Source of the DNA: Phycisphaerales bacterium
Lineage (GTDB): Bacteria; Planctomycetota; Phycisphaerae; Phycisphaerales; UBA1924
NCBI GenBank assembly: GCA_029260455.1
Contig: JAJDDF010000006.1
Coordinates: 491,394 to 555,393 of the forward strand
Direction: 5' to 3'
Length of the DNA: 64,000 bases
In this document: positions 34,781 through 42,933 of the stretch, in pieces
Numbering within the stretch: the first letter of the stretch is position 1
Layout of the letters: every line of letters starts with the position of its first letter
Notes under the pieces: generated by a model
Seen by the model: the letters and a program-made list of their open reading frames with translations, nothing else
Database searches by the model: none
What the model was told of the DNA's origin: nothing
Position numbers and translations under genes: made by a program

Positions 34781-35380
34781 ATGTGGCCTCTCATTGCTTT
34801 CAATATCGCTTACATGCTCGCAGCGGTCATCACGGCGCTTCGCGGCGGCAACAGCGAGTTCATCTTCTATATCGGTGTGATGATCCTGCTCATGGGGACG
34901 GTGCTTCTCTTGCACCGGCGCCTTGGTTTTTCGATGTTGGTGATGTGGGGGATGAGTCTTTGGGGCTTGCTGCACATGTCTGGTGGGCTCGTGCCCGTGC
35001 CGCAAAGCTGGCCGATCAATGGTGAAACGCGCGTGCTTTACAGTTGGTGGCTTGTCCCGGGCTATCTGAAATACGACAACATCGTTCATGGTTTTGGCTT
35101 TGGCGTGACGACTCTTTTGTGCTGGGAAGCGCTTCGGACTAGGATTGCCGGGAGGACTGGTGCGACAGAGCGCACATCGATCACGCCGACATGGGGACTT
35201 GTTGTGCTGTGCGGGGCAGCATCACTCGGCTTTGGGGCACTCAATGAAATCGTCGAGTTCGTTGCGACCTTACTCATGCCAAATACCAATGTTGGCGGGT
35301 ATATCAATACCGGCTGGGATTTGGTGTCGAACCTTGTTGGCGTGAGTGTGGCCATGGTAGCGATTCGGTTGAAGCGTTAG
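34781..35380 (+). CDS. YjdF/DUF2238-like integral membrane protein
   Basis: A 199-residue protein with about six membrane helices. The late motif GALNEIVEFVATLLMPNTNVGG followed by NTGWDLVSN fits the YjdF (DUF2238) group, which keeps charged Glu and Asp residues inside helices. Function of the group is unknown. The stop codon overlaps the convergent HIT gene by 4 bp (TAG on plus, TAA on minus). The gene starts 49 bp after the DAHP synthase. Confidence 0.75.
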   Translation: MWPLIAFNIAYMLAAVITALRGGNSEFIFYIGVMILLMGTVLLLHRRLGFSMLVMWGMSLWGLLHMSGGLVPVPQSWPINGETRVLYSWWLVPGYLKYDNIVHGFGFGVTTLLCWEALRTRIAGRTGATERTSITPTWGLVVLCGAASLGFGALNEIVEFVATLLMPNTNVGGYINTGWDLVSNLVGVSVAMVAIRLKR

Positions 35381-35985
35381 TCGATTTTCATCGACGCCCG
35401 CACAGACTCCCATGTCTCCCGATACCGCGCCGCCATGGCATCAAGTGCCCCCGGAATCACACGAATCTGTCCGACCGTAGTGATAAAGTTCACATCACCA
35501 TGCCAGCGCGGCACAACATGCACATGCAAATGTTCGGGCACGCCCGCACCCGCTGCCATGCCCTGATTCAACCCAACATTCACACCCTGACACGCGAGTG
35601 TCCGCTCACACAAGTCAACTGCGAGATCAACAAGCGACCAGAGTTCTGTGCGCTGCGCCGGTTCATACTCAAGCAACCTGCCGCGACCGTTACCAAGCGC
35701 TATCAGCAGATGCCCATTGGCATATGGATAGGCATTGAGCATGATGAGTCCGCCGGTCGTTTGTTCACCGTCCCCGGTGCGCACGATAACATGGTTCGCC
35801 GTGTCATCGGCGGGGGTCAGCCAATAGCGACGAATAAAGCATGTCGCATCATTGGGTCTTGGAGCGTCTGCAGTGCTCGCCGGATCGTCAGGTCTCGATG
35901 CGCTGAGCATCTGCATATAGCTGTCGCGCCACGGAGCATGCAGTTGTTGGATGCCAAAGGTTGGTTTTTTGGATTTTTCGTTCAC
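35377..35985 (-). CDS. HIT-family nucleotide phosphorylase/hydrolase
   Basis: A 202-residue protein from GTG 35985, preceded by GAAAGG at a fitting distance. The histidine triad HLHVHVVPRW is complete, with the core LLIALGNGRGRLLEYEPAQR and VNVGLNQGMAAGAGVPEHLH before it; this longer form, with the GAGVPEHLH lead, belongs to the Ap4A phosphorylase-like branch. Likely substrates are dinucleoside polyphosphates or AMP-linked compounds. An N-terminal extension carries ATCFIRRYWLTPADD before the core strands. An ATG start at 36057 is possible but lacks a binding site. Confidence 0.88.
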   Translation of the reverse strand: MNEKSKKPTFGIQQLHAPWRDSYMQMLSASRPDDPASTADAPRPNDATCFIRRYWLTPADDTANHVIVRTGDGEQTTGGLIMLNAYPYANGHLLIALGNGRGRLLEYEPAQRTELWSLVDLAVDLCERTLACQGVNVGLNQGMAAGAGVPEHLHVHVVPRWHGDVNFITTVGQIRVIPGALDAMAARYRETWESVRASMKID

Positions 35986-36107
35986 AACCGCACACCTTTC
36001 CAGTGGCGTTGTACCTCGCCTTTGCGAATCAATCCAGTGGGCCGCGGGACGGTACACTTTGTTTCAGGTCCAGACCGGGCAGGCAATGAATTACGCAGGA
36101 GTGTGGC

Positions 36108-37592
36108 ATGTTCAAGTCGGTGAAAGTGGGCGGGCGAGGTGCAGCAGGGATCCGGGTCTTTGGCATTTTCAAGGACCAGAAGCTGGATGCGGCATCACGC
36201 AAGCGAGATGGTGGTGAACTGGCGGCTCAGGTTGCTAAACGATCCGAAGTCACTGGCGCGCTCGGGCAAGTTTCCGAAGGTTTTGCAGATGCCAAATCGC
36301 GCGCGGGCATGCAGCGCGTGCTCGTCGTCGGGCTGGGCGACAAGGCAACATTTGAAGTTGGAGATTTGCGCAAGGTCGCTGGTGCAGTGGGGCGCCGCCT
36401 TGCACCACTTGGCAATAGTATCGTCGGGATCGAACTTGATGCGGCGCTGTCAAAATCAGATGCAACGCTCGCCGGGCGCTGCTTTGGTGAAGGCCTTGGG
36501 CTGCTCGCTTACAACAACGATATTTTGCGCGGCAGTGCAACAGAGGTGCCGACGCGCTCAACCTTGACAGTGCAGGGCGGCTCGAAAGCGCGGACATCAG
36601 GGCTTCAACTTGGCCTTGATCTTGCTGATTGTACGAACTATGCGCGCACGCTCAGTCAGTTGCCACCGAATAGATGCACGCCCACCTATCTCGCAACAGA
36701 AGCCAAACGCCTTGCCCGACAGACCGGCATGACATGCAAAGTCGTAACAGCTGCGAATCTGCTCAAGGAAGGATGCGTGGGTGTACACACAGTTGGCGCC
36801 GCTTCTGAAAACGCACCCTGCTTTATTCGCCTTGAATATTCACCCGCAGGCGCGCGCCGAGCAAAACCAGCGGTGCTTGTCGGCAAGACGATGACGTATG
36901 ACTCAGGCGGCTTGTCGATCAAAGTCGGTGGCGGCATGCGGGGCATGAAGCGCGATATGGATGGCGGCGCTGCTGTGTTTGGTGCGATGAAAGCGATTGC
37001 GACGGTCCTCAAGCCGCGCCGCCGCGTGGTCGCGCTGCTGTCGTGCGCTGAGAATGCCATTTCCGATGAAGCCTATCGCCCCGATGATGTCCTCGAATTT
37101 GCCAATGGCGTGACAGTTGAGGTCACGAACACCGATGCAGAGGGGCGACTCGTGCTCGCCGACGGCCTGATCTGGGCATGCAAACACGAGGATCCCGATT
37201 TCATTGTCAATATTGCAACACTCACAGGAGGTGTTGTGATTGCGCTCGGTTCAACCTATGCAGGCATGTGGTGTGATGATGACAAACTTCGGGCCCGCGT
37301 TGAAGCTGTGAGCCAGACCACCGGCGAGCGCGTGTGGCGCATGCCCCACCATGAGGAATATCGAACAATGATGCGTTCGCCCTGTGCGGATATTGTCAAC
37401 AGCGCACCCGTGCGTGAGGCGCATCCCATTCAGGGCGCTGCGTTTCTCAGCTATTTTGTTGAAGAAGGTATTCCCTGGTGTCATCTTGATATTGCAGGTG
37501 TGCATGCCTGTGAGAAAGATAGCGGCCCCTATGTCGGCGGTACTTCCACAGGCTTTGGCACGCGCCTGATGGCGGAACTCTGCGACCGCTAA
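36108..37592 (+). CDS. pepA: Leucyl aminopeptidase (M17 family)
   Basis: A 494-residue cytosolic aminopeptidase with two metal ions. Visible are VGKTMTYDSGGLSIK (metal-binding Lys and Asp), MKRDMDGGAAV, SCAENAISDEAYRPDDV and NTDAEGRLVLADGL, which holds the metal-binding Asp/Glu and the catalytic Arg, followed by IATLTGGVVIALG. The N-terminal macro-like domain (1-160) is of normal length. AGGAG lies 6 nt before the ATG. It may also have a DNA-binding or regulatory role as in E. coli, but there is no sign of that here. The 3' end overlaps the small membrane protein gene by 4 bp. Confidence 0.95.
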   Translation: MFKSVKVGGRGAAGIRVFGIFKDQKLDAASRKRDGGELAAQVAKRSEVTGALGQVSEGFADAKSRAGMQRVLVVGLGDKATFEVGDLRKVAGAVGRRLAPLGNSIVGIELDAALSKSDATLAGRCFGEGLGLLAYNNDILRGSATEVPTRSTLTVQGGSKARTSGLQLGLDLADCTNYARTLSQLPPNRCTPTYLATEAKRLARQTGMTCKVVTAANLLKEGCVGVHTVGAASENAPCFIRLEYSPAGARRAKPAVLVGKTMTYDSGGLSIKVGGGMRGMKRDMDGGAAVFGAMKAIATVLKPRRRVVALLSCAENAISDEAYRPDDVLEFANGVTVEVTNTDAEGRLVLADGLIWACKHEDPDFIVNIATLTGGVVIALGSTYAGMWCDDDKLRARVEAVSQTTGERVWRMPHHEEYRTMMRSPCADIVNSAPVREAHPIQGAAFLSYFVEEGIPWCHLDIAGVHACEKDSGPYVGGTSTGFGTRLMAELCDR

Positions 37593-37798
37593 AGAGAGTT
37601 CGCAAGAAACACGAAGAAGGCGATCAGCAAAATGCCCGCGATAACTGCGATTCGTGCGTTATTCCAACGCAATTTCGTATCACCGGGCCCATGCGCACGT
37701 TCATCTGGAAACAGCCCATCATCAAAATCTTCGCCGCCATCACCAAAGCGATCGATATCAGCTTCACTCGGCCCCTCATCATGTTCACGCCACGTCAT
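37589..37798 (-). CDS. Small C-tail-anchored membrane protein
   Basis: A 69-residue protein: an acidic N-terminal half (EADIDRFGDGGEDFDDGLFPDE), a short hydrophilic linker with NNAR, and one C-terminal hydrophobic helix (IAVIAGILLIAFFVFLAN). No family recognised. It starts inside the stop of the DciA-like gene (4-bp overlap) and its stop overlaps the end of pepA, so it is squeezed between real genes; the ordered charge/helix pattern makes it a credible gene. Confidence 0.7.
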   Translation of the reverse strand: MTWREHDEGPSEADIDRFGDGGEDFDDGLFPDERAHGPGDTKLRWNNARIAVIAGILLIAFFVFLANSL

Positions 37799-38187
37799 GT
37801 CAAGGTGCCTTGCGCATTGGCGTGTGTGAAGGGGCGCGCATCAAGAGCAAGCCGCACGCGATAAATCGGCGCTGTGCTTGCTCTGGCGAGTTCAGCTTCG
37901 CCGCCCGCTCGGAGATACCGATCAAGGGTGTACATGGTCGCACTGTCAGCAACCGCGACACGCAGTTCGCCCCGGTTGAGACCCGTAATTGCAGTGCGAG
38001 CAATCAACTCAGCAGGGCACACAGTCATCCATGCCTCGCCCGCACCGCCCAGACGTTTTGAGTCGCGTTTCAACTGACGGTCAACTCCCGCCATCGCAGT
38101 GCCCAATGATCGCCCTGTAAAATCGCGAGCCGCGGCGCGAGCGCGCAGCTCAGTGATTTCTCGTTCTATGTGCGATTGGCCGCTCAT
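37795..38187 (-). CDS. DUF721/DciA-like protein
   Basis: A 130-residue protein of the DUF721 group. The signature is visible as GEAWMTVCPAELIARTAI, LNRGELRVAVADSATMYTLDRYLR and STAPIYRVRL at the end. Proteins of this group include DciA, a replicative-helicase loader in bacteria without DnaC. Here the N-terminal helix part is basic and short. It overlaps both neighbours by 4 bp. The symbol is not assigned because the group also contains members of unknown role. Confidence 0.75.
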   Translation of the reverse strand: MSGQSHIEREITELRARAAARDFTGRSLGTAMAGVDRQLKRDSKRLGGAGEAWMTVCPAELIARTAITGLNRGELRVAVADSATMYTLDRYLRAGGEAELARASTAPIYRVRLALDARPFTHANAQGTLT

Positions 38188-39935
38188 GATGCATGATTAT
38201 CGTAACAGAGCGCGGTCACAAAGGGCGCAAGTGTGTCAAGCGCTTCTCGCATGTGTTTTTCATAATTGCGCCAGCGCCCGATCGACCCCCGGTGCAATTT
38301 GCGGGTGACTTGCTCATAACTTGGAGAACGTATCGCCCTTTTTGCCGCGTGTTCGCGGAATCGAAGCACTTCTGGGTTCCAGTCCGCACCGAGGAAAGTG
38401 ATCACCCGCCGCACCTCGGCCTCGGCATCGGAAATGACGTTCTCATACCGCGTCTCTATGAAACGCAGACCAAGCACATCTCGATAGTGCAGCCACATAT
38501 CCATCACGGCAGCATAAAAATTCGCAGTGGTCTCAAATGAATGAAAAAGTGTGACCGCCATCGACGTCCGCGTCAGATTCATCATGCAACTTACGCACAC
38601 ATCGCGCGGATCGCGCAAAGACATGATCACAGGTGCCTCAGGGAAAAGACGGCGCACAATCGCAAGATTTGTCGTATTGAGTGGATGCTTATCTACAACG
38701 CGAACACTTGCGTCAAGAGAGCCAAATAGTTCATCAATATCATGCCAGTACACGCCGCGCAATTGGATGATCTGGTCATCACTCAGTTGTCCAAGGGCGC
38801 CGGGCACTGATGCGTCTGACCCTGTTGCCGTGCGCATGTATGCGCGCACCTTAGGCAGACTTTGGCGTTCATCTGTTGTCACAAAGCCGGGATGCGCCGC
38901 AAGCATCTGTTCGAGCAACGTTGTGCCTGATCGCGGGAAGCCAACAAAGAACACCGGTGGCTGACGATCATCTGCGGGAGGTGAAGGCCATGAAGCCACC
39001 AACTCGCGCGTGATCTTTTCACGACATGCTGCGATGTAGGTGAGAAACCCTTCTCCCTGTGTTTGCAAAGGCGCGTGAACGGCATCAAGGGGGGTCTTGC
39101 TCTCACGCATGCACCTGTACGCACCGTCATAGTCACCGGATTGATCAAGCACTTGTGACATTGTGATCTGCGCGGCACGACGATGCTCTGGAGAAGGAGC
39201 AGTTCTGATCGCACGTTCCAGGTCTCTTTGCGCGTTTGTCAGATCGCCCGTCCGTTTTGCCAATCGCGCACGCGTAAGCAGGGCCATCGGTTGTGCAGCT
39301 TCGATCGCCAGCGCCGCCTCGGCCGCATGGCGCGCACCATCCAGCCGATTGGCGCGTTCGCACATTAAGGCGAGTTGTGCATGCAGCGCCGCATCTCTGG
39401 GTGCCAGTGCAATTGCGCGATTTAATGATTCCTCGGCAGCATCAATATCCAGATCATGCTGCTGAGCAGAGGCAAGCTCACTCCAGTGCTCAGGCTTTGC
39501 GGGATCGAGCTCACATGCCTGTTCGAAAGCACGCCGAGAATCATCGAACCGCCGCGCTGCTCGATAAGCCTGCCCAAGACTTGCGATCAATTCTGCCGAT
39601 ACATCCCCCGCCTCATCCATTGCCCGCGTCAGTTCGTGCACCGCGCGTTCGCTATCGCCCTGTTGAAGGGCCGATTGCCCAAGCCGCATCAGATATTCCG
39701 GATTGCCCGGATCAAGTGCTTCCGCCTTTTCGAAGCTCGAAGTTGCAAGCGTCGTATCACCACTTGCCAATGCGGTTCTCCCAAGCATGTAATGCGCTTC
39801 GTGGCATTCTGGGAAATCGCGAGTGATCTGAGCAAAGGCCCGCTGTGCACCGGCCATATCCCCATTGCCTGCAAGACTTGAGGCCGCGGCGAAGCGTGAT
39901 GCCAGTTCGTCACGAATTGTTCCAGGGTCTTTCAT
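38184..39935 (-). CDS. TPR-sulfotransferase (tandem copy 2)
   Basis: A 583-residue protein: TPR repeats over about residues 1-280 (for example CHEAHYMLGRTALASGDTTLA and DPGNPEYLMRLGQSALQQGDSE), then a sulfotransferase domain with the PAPS 5'-phosphosulfate loop FFVGFPRSGTTLLEQML and the 3'-phosphate contact in VIMSLRDPRDVCVSCM. No signal peptide. The substrate could be a glycan, peptide or small molecule. It shares its whole length, 583 residues, with the upstream gene, differing at scattered sites, which marks a tandem duplication. It starts inside that gene's stop (4 bp) and overlaps the DciA-like gene. Confidence 0.9.
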   Translation of the reverse strand: MKDPGTIRDELASRFAAASSLAGNGDMAGAQRAFAQITRDFPECHEAHYMLGRTALASGDTTLATSSFEKAEALDPGNPEYLMRLGQSALQQGDSERAVHELTRAMDEAGDVSAELIASLGQAYRAARRFDDSRRAFEQACELDPAKPEHWSELASAQQHDLDIDAAEESLNRAIALAPRDAALHAQLALMCERANRLDGARHAAEAALAIEAAQPMALLTRARLAKRTGDLTNAQRDLERAIRTAPSPEHRRAAQITMSQVLDQSGDYDGAYRCMRESKTPLDAVHAPLQTQGEGFLTYIAACREKITRELVASWPSPPADDRQPPVFFVGFPRSGTTLLEQMLAAHPGFVTTDERQSLPKVRAYMRTATGSDASVPGALGQLSDDQIIQLRGVYWHDIDELFGSLDASVRVVDKHPLNTTNLAIVRRLFPEAPVIMSLRDPRDVCVSCMMNLTRTSMAVTLFHSFETTANFYAAVMDMWLHYRDVLGLRFIETRYENVISDAEAEVRRVITFLGADWNPEVLRFREHAAKRAIRSPSYEQVTRKLHRGSIGRWRNYEKHMREALDTLAPFVTALCYDNHAS

Positions 39936-41683
39936 GATTCATTGTCGCCGTAACCGAGTGTGTCAACAAATGGCGCAAGTGTTTGCAGAGCACTTCCCAT
40001 GTATTTTTCATAGTTGCGCCAACGCCCGATCGAGCCTTTGTGCAACTTGCGGGTGACTTGTTCATAGCTCGCCGTGCGGATCGCTCTTTCGCGTGCGCGA
40101 GCCTGATAGTGCAACACCGCATCGTCCCACGGAACCCCCAGAAACTCCAGGACCCGGCGAATCTCGTTCTCAGATTCGCCAACCACATCTTCGTAGCGAG
40201 TTTCGATGTATCGAATGCCGAGTGCCTCTTTGAAGAGAAACCACAAATCGATGAACGCTGCATAGACTTCGGCGGTCGTTTGAAATGTCCGAAAAAATGT
40301 TGCTGCCATCGGCGAACGAGCCAGATTCATCACGCAACTCACGCACAAGTCGCGTGGATCACGTAATGACATGATGACCGGGGCGTCTGGAAACAGGCGG
40401 TGCGCTATTGCCAGGTTCGGGCCATTCATGGGATGTTTGTCCACGACCCGAATGCCGGTCTTCAGAGGACCAAGGAAACCGTCAACTTCGTGCCAATACA
40501 AGCTCCGCAGATGACAAATCTGCTCGTCTGACAACTGCCCAAGTGCCGCTGGCAACAACGCTTCTGACCCGGCGGCTTTCACAAGATTTGCTTGAACTGT
40601 GAAGAGGCTCGGCTGTTCATCAGTCGTTACAAAATGTGGATGTGCCGCGAGCATCTGCTCAAGCAGCGTTGTGCCGGATCTCGGAAACCCAACAAAGAAC
40701 ACAGGCGATATGCGATTGTCAGGCGGTGCCTCGGGCCATGATTGAATCAATGAAGGTGTAATTTCCCGGCGTTGTGCTGCGATGAGTTGCAACAGTGAAT
40801 CGCTTACGCGACGCTGAGATGTGCCCAGGTCCGAAATTGATTTCGTGTTTACGGCCAAGCATTCAAACGCAGCGTCATATTCACCCGATTCATCAAGGAC
40901 TTGAGCAAGGGTAAATGCAGAGAGCTGGCGCACATCCGGGCTCGTTGCGTGTGCTATTGCCTGTTCAAGATCGTGACGTGCACCAATAAGGTCGCGATTT
41001 CGACGCGACAGGCGCGCCCGTGCAATCAGAGCCTTCGAGTGCTTGGGCTCAAGACGCAGCGACGCCTCCATTGCCTCTCGAGCAGAATCAAGTCTATTCG
41101 CATGTTCCAACATGACCGCAAGATCTGCGTAGGGGCCCGGATCTGAGGGCGAACATTGGGTTGCTCGGCGTAGAGACGCTTCGGCGCCATCAGGATTCCC
41201 ACGGCGGGTTTGAACTCCGGACCACGCAATCCAAAGCGTGGAATCATCAGGGTCAAGTTCGCATGCCCTTTGGTATGCCTCATCCGCCTGTGGAAACCTG
41301 CGCGCCATAGTCAGCGCCCGGGCGTATCCCGTTGCCAGTTCGGCGGAGTCTTGCGCTGACTCTTCGCGGGCCCGCTCGAACCAGTGGATCGCCGCGGTGT
41401 CATCGCGGCAAGAAAGCGCCACTTGCCCAAGTCGCAGCATGTATTCCGGATTGCCCGGATCGAGCGCTTCCGCCCGTTCGAAACTCGAAGTTGCAAACGC
41501 CGTATCGCCACCGGCGAGTGAGGTTCTCCCGAGCATGTAATGCGCTTCATGGCAGTCTGGAAAATCGCGAGTGATCTGAGCAAAGGCTTCTCGTGCGCTC
41601 GCCAAATCTCCGTTCCCCGCGAGCGTGGAGGCCGCGGCAAAGCGTGAAGCCAGTTCGGCACGAGTTGTCCCAGGGTCATTCAT
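39932..41683 (-). CDS. TPR-sulfotransferase (tandem copy 1)
   Basis: Same layout and same length (583 aa) as the downstream copy: about eight TPR units, then the PAPS loop FFVGFPRSGTTLLEQML and MSLRDPRDLCVSCVMNLARS. Near-identical blocks include the start (RAELASRFAAAS), YEQVTRKLHKGSIGRWRNYEK and TLAPFV near the end. The middle TPR repeats and the stretch after the PAPS loop differ most, which is where substrate contacts would be expected. First gene of a four-gene overlapping run on the minus strand. A terminator upstream (41716-41753) isolates it from the PEP-CTERM-like gene. Confidence 0.9.
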   Translation of the reverse strand: MNDPGTTRAELASRFAAASTLAGNGDLASAREAFAQITRDFPDCHEAHYMLGRTSLAGGDTAFATSSFERAEALDPGNPEYMLRLGQVALSCRDDTAAIHWFERAREESAQDSAELATGYARALTMARRFPQADEAYQRACELDPDDSTLWIAWSGVQTRRGNPDGAEASLRRATQCSPSDPGPYADLAVMLEHANRLDSAREAMEASLRLEPKHSKALIARARLSRRNRDLIGARHDLEQAIAHATSPDVRQLSAFTLAQVLDESGEYDAAFECLAVNTKSISDLGTSQRRVSDSLLQLIAAQRREITPSLIQSWPEAPPDNRISPVFFVGFPRSGTTLLEQMLAAHPHFVTTDEQPSLFTVQANLVKAAGSEALLPAALGQLSDEQICHLRSLYWHEVDGFLGPLKTGIRVVDKHPMNGPNLAIAHRLFPDAPVIMSLRDPRDLCVSCVMNLARSPMAATFFRTFQTTAEVYAAFIDLWFLFKEALGIRYIETRYEDVVGESENEIRRVLEFLGVPWDDAVLHYQARARERAIRTASYEQVTRKLHKGSIGRWRNYEKYMGSALQTLAPFVDTLGYGDNES

Positions 41684-41715
41684 CAGTCAACTACTGTACG
41701 TCAACGGAGCTTCGG

Positions 41716-41753
41716 CGCAAAAACGAACCTCGGCTCCGTGAGTGGAGCCGAGG
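41716..41753 (-). terminator. Intrinsic terminator of the PEP-CTERM-like gene
   Basis: Perfect 10-bp stem: CCTCGGCTCC (41728-41737) against GGAGCCGAGG (41744-41753) with a 6-nt loop. On the minus strand it is followed by TTCGTTTTTG, a good T-run. It lies about 90 bp beyond the stop of the gene at 41842-42495 and before the sulfotransferase start. Confidence 0.8.
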
Positions 41754-41841
41754 CCTGGAAATTGCTTAGACACAATCGTATTTCGATTCGCCGCAACGTG
41801 TGGGTTACAGTGCAGCGATACATTTCATTTCAACCGCTGAA

Positions 41842-42495
41842 TTAGCGGCGCTTGCGACCAAGAGTCGCCACACCGGCGAGACCCAGAAGGCCAACCGCAC
41901 CCGGTGAGGGAATCGCGATATCAATGGTGGAACCAGCATTCCAGAGACCGTCAGCGCCGATGTTATCGTCATAGGTCTCGAAGAACTCAATCCGCAGGAT
42001 ACCGTCCGGCAGTCTGATGTTCTGGAGGCCATTGCTGGTCAGGTCAACGAGGCCGCCCGAAGTGTTGTTCTCGATGCCGACGATCGGTGCACCCGTGACC
42101 GAAGGCCTCAGGTCGAAAGTCTGCCCACCGACGGATTGCGTGCTGTCAGAAAAGTGCATCAGCATCTCTTGGCCCCAGCTGGCACCAATGCTGCTCTGAA
42201 ACACATTCCAGCCAATACCCATCATCGTCATATTCGTGCCAGCAGGCTTGCCTGCTGCTGCAGCGACGTCAATGAGAAGGAAATTGTTCCCCAACGCGCC
42301 CAGAGGATCATTCGATGTGATCCCACTAATGTCAACGCTGAAGGAAGACGCAATCAGGCCGCGAGCCATGACGGTGTCTACCGAAGAGTCGTAACCCTTC
42401 ACGTCTTTACTTGAGCTTGTCTGCGACAGGAACTGCGCGGAAGCCGTACCGGCTAACGCGAGTACTGCTGCAGCACCCAGTGTCTTTGCAATCAT
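41842..42495 (-). CDS. Secreted protein with PEP-CTERM-like sorting tail
   Basis: A 217-residue protein with a signal peptide (MIAKTLGAAAVLALAGTASAQ) and a C-terminal sorting-type tail: IPSPGAVGLLGLAGVATLG followed by RKRR. This motif-helix-basic order is the PEP-CTERM pattern used by exosortase systems, here with PSPG in place of PEP, as planctomycete members often have. The body is beta-rich with no catalytic motif (WNVFQSSIGASWGQEML, FDLRPSVTGAPIVG). A strong GAGGAG site precedes the ATG. Its own terminator follows. No exosortase gene is in the window. Confidence 0.85.
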   Translation of the reverse strand: MIAKTLGAAAVLALAGTASAQFLSQTSSSKDVKGYDSSVDTVMARGLIASSFSVDISGITSNDPLGALGNNFLLIDVAAAAGKPAGTNMTMMGIGWNVFQSSIGASWGQEMLMHFSDSTQSVGGQTFDLRPSVTGAPIVGIENNTSGGLVDLTSNGLQNIRLPDGILRIEFFETYDDNIGADGLWNAGSTIDIAIPSPGAVGLLGLAGVATLGRKRR

Positions 42496-42530
42496 CTCTA
42501 TCTCTCCTCAAACATAAGTCCAGGAGCAGC

Positions 42531-42546
42531 GTACACCTTGTACACC
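42531..42546. promoter_or_regulatory. Direct repeat upstream of the PEP-CTERM-like gene
   Basis: GTACACC occurs at 42531-42537 and again at 42540-42546, about 40 bp before the start codon on the minus strand. Two head-to-tail 7-mers at 9-bp spacing could be an operator or simply chance; no matching copies were noticed elsewhere. Confidence 0.25.
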
Positions 42547-42891
42547 ACCGTGCCCTTTGCCTATCGTGGCCGGACGCGCGCGCCGGCCAAACCATGGCTC
42601 ATGACACAGACACGCTTGCATTAACACAACGCAAACGCGGCAGGTTGTTCATGCTGAGGTGCCCACACGGGGCGAATCGACGCGGTAGCGCCGGGTCTCT
42701 CTCTTCCTCAGTTTCTCTTCCTGCAGACCGACCCGGAAACCGGGCCGACCACCGGAGGCTATCGTCCCGGAATTGCCCTTCGATGTCAACGACAATTCCT
42801 GTGAAAATCGCCTAAATCGTACGAGATATGGATAATTGGATCAGAAATGGAGTTGCAGCGCGGCAATCTGGCGAATCTGGGGTGAGTCTAG
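42547..42891. other. Gene-free stretch between PEP-CTERM-like and ASPIC genes
   Basis: About 345 bases. Both flanking genes read on the minus strand, so this is the upstream region of the PEP-CTERM-like gene and should contain its promoter. It includes a pyrimidine-rich run near 42691-42725 and a short CCCGG-AAA-CCGGG stem near 42733-42745. No frame with a recognisable product was seen. Confidence 0.4.
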
Positions 42892-42918
42892 GATGCCCCT
42901 CTATTGCAGGGGGGCATC
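42892..42918 (-). terminator. Hairpin just after the ASPIC/dockerin gene
   Basis: GATGCCCCTC (42892-42901) pairs with GGGGGGCATC (42909-42918), ten pairs with one G-T wobble and a 7-nt loop, 15 bp beyond the stop of the gene at 42934. No T-run follows on the minus strand, so it may act as an mRNA 3'-end structure rather than a classical terminator. Confidence 0.45.
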
Positions 42919-42933
42919 ACACGCCGCTTGGAC

